The notes beneath the pieces were generated by a model. The model had not been told where the DNA came from and did no database searches. It worked only from the letters and a program-made list of their open reading frames with translations. A stretch of DNA of 64,000 nucleotides from positions 18,828,214-18,892,213 of the forward strand of contig CM036188.1 in the NCBI GenBank assembly GCA_020631735.1. The letters are read 5' to 3'. Position numbers and translations under genes: made by a program. Origin of the DNA: Saccharum officinarum (lineage: Eukaryota; Streptophyta; Magnoliopsida; Poales; Poaceae). Of this stretch, positions 11,528 through 21,995 are shown piece by piece; within the stretch, counting starts at the first letter, position 1, and the number at the start of each line of letters is the position of its first letter.

Positions 11528-14500
11528 ATGTCTAGAAACATGACTCGTCATCGCCAATTCACCACCCGTCGCCGAACTACTGATACCCCACAAGCAGAGA
11601 GCACTGCGACAGGAGCGCCGCAGGATCCAACTAATGGTGGTGGTAACAATCAGGACGATTGGAGCCCTAGCCATTATCTGCAGCTAGACCAAGGAGACGA
11701 GGTAATAACTTAGGTCATACCTAATAACGCGATAGTAAGAAATCACGCTAGATAAGTTTGATGGGGACTTATTTATGAATTTTGAAGCAGGTTCCGCCGC
11801 AAGAGCCAAGTGGTGAGGGTACCAGCAGGACTAAGCGTGGTGCAACAAAGCTTCCTCAAACAAGTAAATATTGGCACATCTCTGAGTTCGACCAAGTAGG
11901 GGAGCCGGTGGAGCCTCTTAAAGCATTAGGCCCATACAAGAGTGTCATCGGGGCACTTGTAAGAGACTTTATCCCGATCAAATACAAGAAATGGACTGTT
12001 CGTGAGGATGACCCATGGACGGTTCCAAAAAGTGAGAAGGAGCTAGTTTGGAACAAGTTGAAAGGGTATTTCACTTTTCCTAATGACTATGACGAGGCGA
12101 CAGTCAAGAAGAAGGCCAAGGAAATCATGGATCCCTCGTTCAAGACTTTCAAGGGAACCTTGTACAAGTTAATCAAGGAGGACAGAGAACCAAATTTTGA
12201 GGGTGGTCAATACAACAAGCTGAGAGACTTCTGGGAGGAGTTCAAGGCTTACAAGCTATCCGAAGAGGCCAAGACATCAAGCGAACGAAATAGAGCAAAC
12301 TCGCGAAAGGCAAAGGATCCTCATCGCCTAGGATCGCGTGGCTATGTAAGGAAGATTCCGGAATGGGAAATGGAAGTCCAGAAACTAGAGCAGCATGGCG
12401 TTAGGCCTCAGACAAGCGATTGGCAGCCCAGATCAGTAAACTACCTACTCGCAAGGGGGGCACAATACAATAGTGACGGAAGCCTTAATGCCAGTAGTGA
12501 ACCCGTCAGCAATCTCCTCCAGAGGATTTCAACCTTAACTGAGGAAGTGAATAGAGGTAACCGCAAGTCCGATAGAGAAAATGACGTGCTCACACAAGCA
12601 CTTGGAAACAAGGAGCACCCCGGTTGCACTAGAGGAGCCGGGAATGTTCCTTGGGTGAAAGCATTCGAAGGTGAATCTTCATCCTATAGGAGCCGGGCGA
12701 GGGCTAGAACGCAAAGAGAAGAAGAGCTCCAAAGGTTTTGAAAGGAAATCAAAGATAGCATGGAAGCACAGATAGCTGCTCAAGTTGATGCACGAGTTAT
12801 GTCAGCTATGCAATCCATGTGTTCGACACAACCGCAGTCTATCCTGACTTTGAATAGCCCAGTGCCCAAGGGTCGCAGTAGCTGCGGCTCAACCCCTATG
12901 CTTGATGAAGAAGAGGTCAATGCTCCTCATCCGGTGGACAACATCACTGGACCTATTAATGTCAGGTTGTACATCCGTCAGCAGTGGACAAAAGACAAGG
13001 TGGCGGTCGGACAAGCATTTCCAAGAGGAGACGACATCATTCATGGCAAGCCAATGCCACCCGGGTATGCCAGGGTCAGCATTGATAAGATCTTGGATAA
13101 GAAGTACAATAAGATACACATTGATTTTCCAGTGGAGGAAGATAGGCCGCGTCTTGTTTACAACTTGGGCACTCATGTGGCTTGGCGCAAACGCTTCATC
13201 AAGCTGGATGAGCAACCATCTTCGGATGATGAGGATGACAGTGAATCATCGGCATCGCCGCTGCCAAGAGGTTTCTCTTCTCTGCAAGATCCTCATTCTC
13301 CCTCTCCTGCCTCGAAAGAGAAGACACCTCCTCCACCGCCAAAGGAGAAAACACCTCCTCTACCTCCTCCACTGCCAAAGAAGAAAACACCTCCTCTACC
13401 TCCTCCACCTCCTCCACAGCCAAAGGAGAAGACACCTCCTCCTCCTCCGTGAAAATCCAAAGTGCGATCAGGTTCGACCTCACAACACAAGAGGTCATCA
13501 GTTTTGGTTGGTAATGCTCCCCAGACAAGTAAAAATAAGGTAGATGCTAGCATTACGAGTAAGATGAAGGACCCGACTGTGGAGCCTCCAAGCAAGAAAG
13601 CCGCTGTTGCCTTCTTTAATCGAATAGCCAGTCTACCTAAGTGGAGACAACAGACCGAATTTAAAAGGCAACACAACAAAGAGAGTAATCAAATCAGAGC
13701 TAGAGAAATACACACCAAAGAATTGCTAGAGATACAGAACTTGGCCAACAACATGGGCATATCCATGGAGAGGGCCATGGAGTTGTATTACGGAACGAGA
13801 GATTTTGAAAAAAAGCCACGGTCGCATACAAGTATTCAAGAGGCAATCCTTTGGTCGCCACCGAACAAGAGTATAGAGATTTGCCAACATACATGCGACA
13901 GTTGCATGATTATTACTCCCTAGATACTGCCAACGGAGACTGTGTCGGTTTTGAAGTTTGCATCCCTTCCGAACTGGTTTTTAATCATCCTGAAGAAACG
14001 GTGCATATTATTTATTATGAACACCTCTTTCAGCTCTTCCAACGGCGCTCGCTCGATACGCAGATTTTGATGATATGGTCTATGTAAGTACCATACCCTC
14101 ACAACGTTATAATAAACTACGTGATTTGCATTTGAATATATCATATGTTTATTATGCAGGTGTATGGCAAAATGCTGCCTAAAGAAGCAATTGAGCAATA
14201 TAGACTTCTTAGATCCCATATTTGTAAATGAGACAACATGCACCGCCCCTGGTGAAGATGACTATGTACCAACAAGTTTGAAGATTGAGTTTGAAAGGAT
14301 GTTCAGAAACAACAAAACAAACGTACTCCTACCCTACAACTGCGAGTATGTGTTCTCGACCCTTATTTTAGTGTTTCTTTTCTTGATATGTCATTCAATA
14401 ACATGGACTTTGTGATTGCAGCAACCATTTCATCCTTGTAGATATCTATCTTGAAGATTCACATATCGAGGTGTGGGACTCAAAGAAAAAGTCACTTTCT

Positions 14501-15061
14501 CTTATCGACCCCCTAGTCAAAGTGCTGAATAAGTAAGTGAACCCAATATCACAACACTTTCTAATCACATAGGATATTGTAATGTCCTCGGTCTTCACAC
14601 TTCATTTACAATGTAACATAGAATGAAGGCATTACCTAATTGGAAAAATCTCGATAGCAAGATGCAAAAGCAATGGAGTGCCCCATTCAGTGTAAAGTAT
14701 ATGGAGGATCTCAAGACCCTAGATCAACCGATGGGGAACAACGAATGCGGGTTCTATGTGATGTGGGCAATGCTAAAATACTTTGGCGCAAAAACAAATA
14801 AGGGAGATGACATGGTACGTAGGCATCCCATTTCTATTGTTTTGTCTTACGTTTGTGCATCTCAATATCATCTTGCTTCAATTACAGCGCAAAGCAAACA
14901 ATCACAACCAGTTGCTAGATTTTGAGATGAGAGGAATTCAAGAGTAGATAGCAAGGTTTGTGATGGACGAGATATTGACCAAGAAAGGATCATTCTCCAT
15001 TGCGAGGACTAAGAAGTACAAGGCACAGTACGGAAGAGACCACATTGATAGGCTATTGTAA
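11528..15061 (+). pseudogene. TNPA-like protein with C-terminal Ulp1 (C48) protease domain, broken
   Basis: Predicted exons are 11528-11701, 11791-14083, 14160-14345, 14422-14532, 14622-14814 and 14888-15061, all GT/AG with matching phases. The N-terminal half resembles plant En/Spm TNP1/Transposase_24 proteins (KLKGYFTFPNDYDE, FKGTLYKLIKEDREPNFEGG, EDRPRLVYNLGTHVAW). A Pro/Lys-rich KEKTPPPPP linker follows. The C-terminus carries the order expected of a Ulp1 cysteine protease: His in NHFILVD (14426), Asp in EVWDS (14477), Gln in LDQPMG (14725) and Cys in NECGFYVMW (14746). CGA to TGA changes at 12739 and 13450 and an extra A near 13810 break it. A TAG at 14945 is shared with element 3, and the frame continues to a TAA at 15059. 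The likely role was binding the subterminal arrays; a deSUMOylating activity is inferred. Confidence 0.85.
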
Positions 15062-15270
15062 TGCGACTCTTAATTCGATACTTAAAGTTTTTTTTGAAAC
15101 TTTTATAATATAAATGTTGATGGGTTTGTATTGTCGCTGATAAACAACCACCTTCACATCGATATCAAATTGATCGATAGCAACCACCTCCACCTCCCCG
15201 ACCTCCCACCCCACCACCTCCCATCGAAATTAAAATAAAACAATTATTAAAATTCAAATTGTGAAAAGTA

Positions 15271-15531
15271 TATCACTACCGGTTTAAAGAAAACCGGCAG
15301 TGATAATATATTCTACACAACCGGTTGGTTAAAACAACCGGCAGTGATGACTCAAGTATCACTGCCGGTTCGTGTTACAAACCGGCAGTGATACATGAGC
15401 TATCACTGCCGGTTTGGCATAACCGGCAGTGATGTGATCAGCTCATCACTGCCGAGTTGGTTATGGCGGTTTAAAATCCGCCAGTGAAGGGGGGTTTTGA
15501 ACCGCCAGTGATGTCCTTCTCTGCTGTAGTG
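15271..15531. repeat. 3' subterminal repeat array of CACTA 1
   Basis: About ten copies of CACTGCCGGTTT/AAACCGGCAGTG in both orientations run up to the TCTGCTGTAGTG terminus. The last ones have diverged to AACCGCCAGTGA. Confidence 0.85.
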
Positions 15532-15761
15532 CCCCTGCCACCACTTCTTCAATTTTTTTTATTTGTAGAACATGTTTTTCTTCGTTTTACAGGGCCGCTT
15601 TCACCATTACAAGAGATTGGGATAAGGATTTTGATTGTTTTGGGATCATCACACTCATTATTGATCGTATCATGGCGTTCGTCAAGGCGTGGATGTATTT
15701 GTTACTTGCTGGCCTTACGGAACAGACTTGCACTATAGTTATTGAGGCAGTGGTCTGTAAC

Positions 15762-15944
15762 CAAGGTTTTAAATCTCCGGCTATAGCTACCGCTATAGCC
15801 CGCTATAGCTGTTTAAGAAAGATCAAGTTATTTGTGTCTATGTACAACTTAGCCGCTATAGCCCGCTATATCCCCATTTAGCTCTGCTATAGCTGTTTTT
15901 GAGGTCATCCACTAAAATGTCTTAGTCGGAGATTTAAAACACTG
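15762..15944. mobile_element. hAT-type MITE, copy 2
   Basis: Starts CAAGGTTTTAAATCTCCGG, ends GGAGATTTAAAACACTG, and is flanked by a perfect 8-bp repeat TCTGTAAC (15754-15761 and 15945-15952). It is the same family as 5226-5398 and inserted into the same host gene, on the other side of CACTA element 1. The two copies have different target sites, so they are separate insertions and not one duplicated by the CACTA event. Confidence 0.85.
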
Positions 15945-16130
15945 TCTGTAACTGCTGAGTGGATGTTTCGTCGGCTGCAGCCTCTTCTCGTTCCTGTGCT
16001 ACAAAACCCACCACGGGTTGCTTCCCCAGATTGTGCGGACTGTATGTTACTCTTGTGCGCACTGATTGTTACTCTGCCTTAATTCTCAGTCATTCGTCGC
16101 TGGTTGTGCTGATCTGCCTTAAATTTGCAG

Positions 16131-17329
16131 TCAATCGCTCTCTTGGTGGTGTTTTTGGTTGCATCTGGGATGATTATGGTTGGTCTGCAGATGAAGTGGT
16201 ATTTTGGAGAGATTGCTCCGATATTCTTGATGGGGTGTCTGATGTTTGCTCAATTTTGGGAAACCACCTACCCAATATTGATGCGCTGCTGTGTGAGTCA
16301 GTTAGTATATTGTTGTGACTCTCTCTCTGTCTCCTCTTTTGTAAATCTCAATCTTTTGTAAATTAGTCGCCTTCCTTGTCTTGATAGAGTTCAACATTCT
16401 GACACGACGAGAGTGCTGTCGTGGCATGGAAATCGGTAGCATCAACAATACTGATCCTCACCTCGTTGTACGATGCTTGGTCGTTGGGCGCCAGTCTGCA
16501 AGAGATTGCGACTCCACTGTGCGCTAAGTGGCATTTGGTGAGTCCTTTTCCCAATATATTGAATGGTTCGCCCCTTCTCCTCCATGGTTCGCTTCCTCAT
16601 GCGATCAAAGGCTTTTAAGGTTAAAGTGATATTGCCTTTTCAAGTGGTCAAGGGGTTTGGGAGGTGAGCACGGGTGACAATAGTTCTATTTGTCAAGTGA
16701 AATATATACATGAAACTGCTTCTAAGACTTGCTTTTGAACATTGCTAGAGCTTTGTTGTTTCAGAATTAGGTTTTGCTATTTTGATTTCCGATTTTTGGG
16801 TGAGTTCTTTTCGTTCTTGCTGCTAAATGTCACCGCATCTTCCTTGTAGGCAAAACAACCTAACTAACTTGTAATGGCATATATTTGGTCTTTGTAGGCA
16901 ATGTGCTTGACTGCCGCAGTTGCTGGAGCAGTTCAGCTTGTGATGAGGCTCTTCAGTTTTACTGACCGGATGCTTCAAGGCTTGCAGTTAACCTGCTTCT
17001 CCAGCGTCTGGCGTTTCATTAAGGCAGTGGGAGACTCTTTATGTTGGTACTTCGTGGTCCTTACTGACTTCTTCGGTGCTTGTGTGGCCTCCATCTGTTC
17101 TGGCTTTGGATCTGTCTTGGCGAAAGTCAAGGTTATAATTCAACTCTCTCAATTTTGTTTTGAAGCAAATCTTTCTCAAATTTTGTTTTGGGGCAAAGCT
17201 ATTTCAAAGATTGTGTTGTCATGTATGCAACTGTATCTTTTTTGAATGGTGGGTTAATCGAATCGTTTTTTAAATTGTACTGGTGCAGGCTGTGTTTGGT
17301 GTCCCTGGCCCTGCACCTGCAGAACCCTA
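16131..17329 (+). CDS. Downstream exons of interrupted hydrophobic host protein
   Basis: Four exons, 16131-16292, 16412-16537, 16898-17131 and 17288-17329 (TAA), each start after AG, end before GT and are exact multiples of three, so all introns are phase 0. The joined product of about 187 aa is strongly hydrophobic, with candidate membrane segments LLVVFLVASGMIMVGL, FGEIAPIFLMGCLMFAQF and SLCWYFVVLTDFFGACVA, and ends AVFGVPGPAPAEP. Upstream candidates are the exon at 15593 (hydrophobic ITLIIDRIMAFV segment) and the signal-like first exon at 5103. I do not recognise the family; an integral membrane protein is an inference from composition. CACTA element 1 and two MITEs occupy its 5' introns, so the gene may still be transcribed if the 10-kb intron is tolerated. 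Confidence 0.55.
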
Positions 17330-18523
17330 AGAGCATGTCTGTCGGAGGGAAGACCATTCAGCAACCAGAGAGGACAACGGGGCTACACTCTTCAAATTCT
17401 GTTCTTAGATTCTAATTAATTATTTTAATAATGAATTCCCTTCTTAACCTGAGGTGGCTGGTTCAAAGATGATTTCAGCTTCTAGCGTCACTAGATTTGG
17501 ATACCCCAAATTTAGGTAGAATTGCTGAGCCGAATGCTGACTGCTACTTGATATTAGACCCTTTTTAAACTTCGCATTTGAGATTGCTCGGGCTGAATTT
17601 TTAAGTGGCGAGAGATTTTGTGGGACTTCTCCATTTTCATGTTTGCAAGGAAACAGTCCATTAGTAGGGCATGTAGCATGAAACCATGGATATCCAGCAG
17701 TCAAACATTATGATGATCTGGCCCTGCTGCCCATGCATATGTGGTGATTGCTTGAGCTTTTGGTGAAACGACAACATTATTTGTTCTTTGTTGCTTAGCC
17801 TTAAGCATATTATTCAGTAGCCTTAATCTGTACTTGGGAATTAATGAAAGAGAATATAGATGACGATTCCATATCAGTTGTGGTTGTTGCATGAACGATT
17901 AGAATGCATTAGTTTCAACACATTAAGCATGCAAGTAATTTTATAGATAAATTGTATCCTGAATATATTTCTGATAGAGTGATTCAGTGTAGTTATTTCT
18001 GTTATTAGCTAGCTAGGGTGGATTATGTTTCCCATTTATTCAGGCTTTCTAGCATTTCCCCCTTTTCATCTTGGCCTTTTAATATGTGATAGTTATCAAG
18101 CAATTCGCAACGATCAATCAGTGAGCTACTAATACTAGGTCGACTCGATTAATTGAGATGCCATTTTATTTTTGACATTAATCATGCATGCGCGTGCGAC
18201 GCCCGGGCATAATCAGGAGGCCGAGCCGCCGAGGTTGTGGCTTTCGCTTCAGCAAGCATCATACCGGGCATCTGGCGGCGCGAAGTTGGTACTTGGCCGA
18301 GCCGCCGAGACCCGAGATCCCCACGGGCCGGGGCCGGGGCCTGCCTGGAGTTTTCGTATCCGCCTATGAATTCGGTACTTGGTAGTAGAAATTCACCGAC
18401 TGTTTCCGCTTTGCAGCTGGCCGTTTTCAAGCTGTCACGGCCTCACGGGCCAGTGCCAGTCTGCGCCGCCAAATCGTTTTCTGTGAAGTAGGAGTACGTT
18501 GTTAAAACACAGGAATCTGAACC
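17330..18523. other. Intergenic, tail-to-tail gene ends
   Basis: This holds the presumed 3' untranslated region of the hydrophobic-protein gene (AATTAATTATTTTAATAATG just after 17400) and, at its right end, the 3' untranslated region of the NAC gene, which runs leftward from 18524. A GC-rich patch at 18185-18350 contains GGCCGAGCCGCCGAG twice, but no gene is recognised in it. Confidence 0.5.
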
Positions 18524-18680
18524 TTAGATTTTGCCGTCCTGGTTCAAGCAGTGGCTTATGTCCTCCCCGTTGAAGTAGATTTTGCCGTCATCGACGTAGA
18601 CCCCGACGTAGTAGCCGTTGGTCGTGCCACCGACGACGACACCGCCTTGGTGGACGATCTCAGAGCCAGGCTGTGCGTGG
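18524..18680 (-). pseudogene. 3' end of NAC gene copy 1, cut off by CACTA 2
   Basis: On the minus strand this fragment continues, in one frame, the reading frame that enters CACTA element 2 at 29492. Removing the element and one TGG target copy gives ...GTSGH/AQPGSE without a break, then a Gly/Val/Tyr-rich tail containing GVVVGGTTNGYYVGVYVDDG and KIYFNGEDISHCLNQDGKI, and a TAA at 18526-18524. This is the variable C-terminal region of the NAC protein. The separation of about 10.8 kb from the rest of the exon means it cannot be translated as part of NAC unless the element is spliced out or excised. Confidence 0.75.
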
Positions 18681-19195
18681 CACTACTGGAATCGCGCGAT
18701 TTGCCTAGTGCCGCAGGCACTAGGCAAAGGTCCAGAAACACTAGGCAAACAGTTTGCCTAGTGTCACACTAGGCAAACAAGGGTCGGCAGAGGCGGACTA
18801 GGCAAAGAGCACTTTGCCGAGTGTCAAACCTCGGACACTCGGCAAAGTGTTTGCCTAGTGTCAAGGACACCACTCGGCAAAAGTATTCCACCGACGGTGG
18901 AAATCGTAACGGACGTTTTGCCTAGTGTCGGAGGTCTGAAACTCGGCAAAGTATGCAAGGTTTGCCTAGTGCCAGATGTCCGACACTAGGCAAACATATC
19001 AAGCTTTGCCTAGTGTCAGGCCACCTACACTAGGCAAATATGCCAAGCTTTGCCTAGTGTCAGACCTCCGACACTAGGCAAACTGCCTACTTTGCCTAGT
19101 GTCAGTTTTCTGACACTAGGCAAAGTCTGTTCCCAGGGGTGCCACGTGTGGCCCCTTTGCCTAGTGTCAGACCCCTGACACTAGGCAAAGTAACC
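18681..19195. repeat. 3' subterminal array of CACTA 2
   Basis: About ten back-to-back pairs of TTTGCCTAGTGTC and GACACTAGGCAAA, with a minority of TTTGCCGAGTGTC variants, separated by short unique spacers. Many pairs form small hairpins. These are the presumed binding sites of the TNPA-like protein encoded next door. Confidence 0.9.
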
Positions 19196-19412
19196 AGAAG
19201 CTGAATTTTTTTTTTGATTATTCCATTTGCGACACAAATATAAATCATATTCAAACACCACAAATATATCACATGAATCATAAATAAGAACCACATGTTC
19301 ACATATATCACATGTTCATACCAAAAGTCCAAATGTGCTACAAGTTCACAAGTTCATAAGTGCACAACCAAATTTCTTAACAAAGTTCACAACAAGCTGA
19401 TCACGACGATTG

Positions 19413-21878
19413 TCAAGGGTGAAGAGGCCCGTGGTTTGATGCTCCAGGCGACCCTTCCACTTGATTCGGCGCAAGCTGTGGTGCCGGTGACGCTCTAATC
19501 TGTGAAGCCGGCGACCCTTCCACTTGATTCGGCTCAAGCTGTGGTGCCGGCGACGCTCCAATCTGTGAAGCCGGCGACCCTCCAATTTGATTCGATGCCA
19601 CGCCCGATTGATGCTGAAAAAAATGAAAAGGATACCGTCAATAAAAAATTTCGGCAGAACCTCCCCTGCACGGAGAGGTTTCCAAACCCTGCAAGAAAAC
19701 AAACGGCACGATGACCGTCAAGAACATACATATCAATACACCACCACCACCCGAACACCACAACTGCCACCACCACACCACAACAACAACCGCCGTCACC
19801 ACCAACACCATATTGTATGTTTGAGATTGCATATTTTTTCTAGTGTGCCCTATGTCAGGTTGGAACATAATAAGTAATATATTGGTACTCACAGGAGTAG
19901 CTGCTTGAGGAAGTGGCAAGACTAGGCTAGCTGGCATGGTCCGCCCCATAGCGGCGCCAAGAGTGGACACGAACCCCACCAGCTCCTCTATCCTCTGTCG
20001 TTGGGCCTCCCGCTCTTCCACCGCCCTCGCTTCCATCTCCTCGCGAAGCCTCCTTTCTTCTAGCAGTTGGGCCTACAACATTTGACCCCCAATGTTAAAG
20101 TAAGGCAAAGGTATGTAAAAATCAATAAGCAACGAATAAAACAGAAATTACCTGGAGTTCGATGACAAGGTGCGAAGCAGTGGTTGGCCGTGGACGTATG
20201 GCCGGGCTTGCGCTCGTGCTCCGTGCTCGGATCTGGGAGAGGGTGGGAGTAGAGGACGTGTCGATGACACCATCACCCATCCAATACCGCCCATGCTTCT
20301 TGCCACCTCCCACCCTCATGACGATCTCTCCGTCAAAGTCATGGGCGCTCGGATCGTACTCTGGCCCATGGACCGCCCTTGCCATCTCAGTATACTGACT
20401 GAGACGGCTATGGACAGTCGCGTTGCTGTATGCCGAAGGAGGGTCATCCGGGTTGTAGGAGACGTCGGATTTCGCCTTGCCCTTGTGGGCCATGGCATAT
20501 GCCATGAACTGGGTAACCGGCTGCCCACCATGCGACGATGACTGCGAGAAAAACAACAAGATGATTAGAAATCATGCAACATACAACGTTATAATAAAAA
20601 AATGGATTCTCGTACCCAAGTTTGTGCGTATCCGTTGAGGCTGCGGTTGCCTTGATGGTGTGGTACACCTATCATCTGCAAACGGCGCTCCCGACAAGCT
20701 TTGTGCTGGGCAATCCATTCGGGATCCAACCACTTGTCCACCATCATCTCCCAGCATCGGGGATCCCCGGAGCACCAGCACGGAACCACCTACAAGCCAT
20801 GAAGTATATGACATATAAGAAGTTAAATTAAAGCTATCAGCACTACATTATTAATGTTCGAATACATTTACCTTCATGAACTCTTCCTTGGTCAGTGCCA
20901 TATCTCTAGCTTCTTTCTTCGTGACCTTGGTTGCAAGGTAGGACCCGTGGTATGTTATGATGGCCTGGAGGCGTGCCTCGTAATGCAGTTGCTTCACGAG
21001 TCTTTTACATGCTTTGGTTAGCACCACATCCGCCGTGTCCTCAAAGCCTTCCTGAAGTCTGAAGAAATCCTGCATATACACACGAAGTATTCATTCATTA
21101 TTTCAAAAAATGTCCAATGAATGCGATGTATTGAACAATGTAGTGCGAGGAAGACTTACCCACGGCTCAGCCTTCACCCGCTCTGCCTTGTTGGGGAATG
21201 TCCTGCCAAGCAGATCTGTAGCATCGGGGGCGTTGACGTAGTGGGCAAACGTGTAGGGCGGCTCCTCTCTCCCAGCGAACTGGACCAAGCCAGGGAAGTG
21301 TTCCTTGACCAGAAGGCCAAGGATGCCACTAACCTTGCGTGTGTGACATCCTGCAGACTCTACAACCGTCCAGCCCCTGCACAAGTTATTAAGAATAATA
21401 GTTAGCTTCTAGTGTGATTTTTGAACATATCATTTGAAGTAGTGAAAACATGTTAATTTACTTACGTTTCTCCGTCGGGTGCAATCTTCGGGCGTCTGTA
21501 AGAAGGTATCGGCCGCGTAGGGAGGCTCGCGGGACCTCGCAAGTACACACTCGGCGTACCAGAGGAAGCCGAACCCGCTGCTGCCTCCTCCTCGACCTCC
21601 TCCTCCTCCCTGTCCTCGTCCTCCTCCCGCTCGTCCTCCTCGTCCTCCGCCCTCTCGTCCTCCTCGTCCTCCACCCGCTCCTCCTCGTCCTCCACCCGCT
21701 CGTCCTCCTCCTGCGGCGGCGGCAACTGCTCCTCCTGCGACCGCCTCCTGCGACCGGTGCTGCTCCTCCTCCTCCTCCTCTGCGACGGCATCGATAGGTC
21801 CTCATCTGCAGTGGTGTCTACCGAGCATGTTCTTTGGTAGATCGAGCTGACCTTCCTATTTTGACGCCCGCCCGCCAT
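19413..21878 (-). CDS. TNPA-like plant transposase (Transposase_24 type), intact, 590 aa
   Basis: Seven exons on the minus strand (21878-21466, 21376-21160, 21069-20872, 20789-20616, 20541-20152, 20072-19893, 19613-19413) have GT/AG borders and join in frame to a TGA. The protein has an Arg-rich then very acidic N-terminus (EEDERVEDEEERVEDEE), the conserved region with TWGILGLLVKEHFPG-like character (VSGILGLLVKEHFPGLVQ), VDKWLDPEWIAQHKACRERR, the SSSHGGQPVTQFMAYAMAHK and VMRVGGGKKHGRYWMGDG blocks, a Glu/Arg-rich coiled-coil-like stretch (LLEERRLREEMEARAVEERE) and a Pro/Ser-rich tail with a 21-residue repeat. It belongs to the Ptta/En/Spm class, whose likely job is to bind the subterminal motif arrays and assist or regulate transposition. 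The degraded gene in element 4 has the same seven-exon layout. Confidence 0.85.
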
Positions 21879-21995
21879 CTTTGATCAATCACCTGCAATC
21901 AAAAACAAAAAAATAATGTTGTATTAGAAATAACATAATTACATAAAGGCAAAAGGAACAAACTAAAATTACAAAATAACATATTATTACATGTA

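Larger units (their letters stand above)
5712..15531 (+). mobile_element. CACTA (En/Spm) element 1, degenerate
   Basis: The left end reads CACTACTACAGA and the right end is the inverted TCTGCTGTAGTG. Both ends are followed by arrays of the subterminal motif TCACTGCCGG and its complement. The flanking triplets are TCC and CCC, an imperfect 3-bp target duplication. Inside, left to right, lie a tnp2-type transposase gene (6647-9939), an internal motif array and TATA box (10255-10472), and a TNPA-like gene with a C-terminal Ulp1 domain (11528-15061). Both genes carry stop codons or frameshifts, so this copy cannot supply its own proteins. Element 3 (50799-60176) is a near copy with different lesions. 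Confidence 0.93.

Noticed and set aside
18681..19195. Regularly spaced repeats resembling a CRISPR array
   Set aside because: They alternate in orientation, are subterminal to a CACTA end and lie in a plant genome; they are transposon subterminal repeats.
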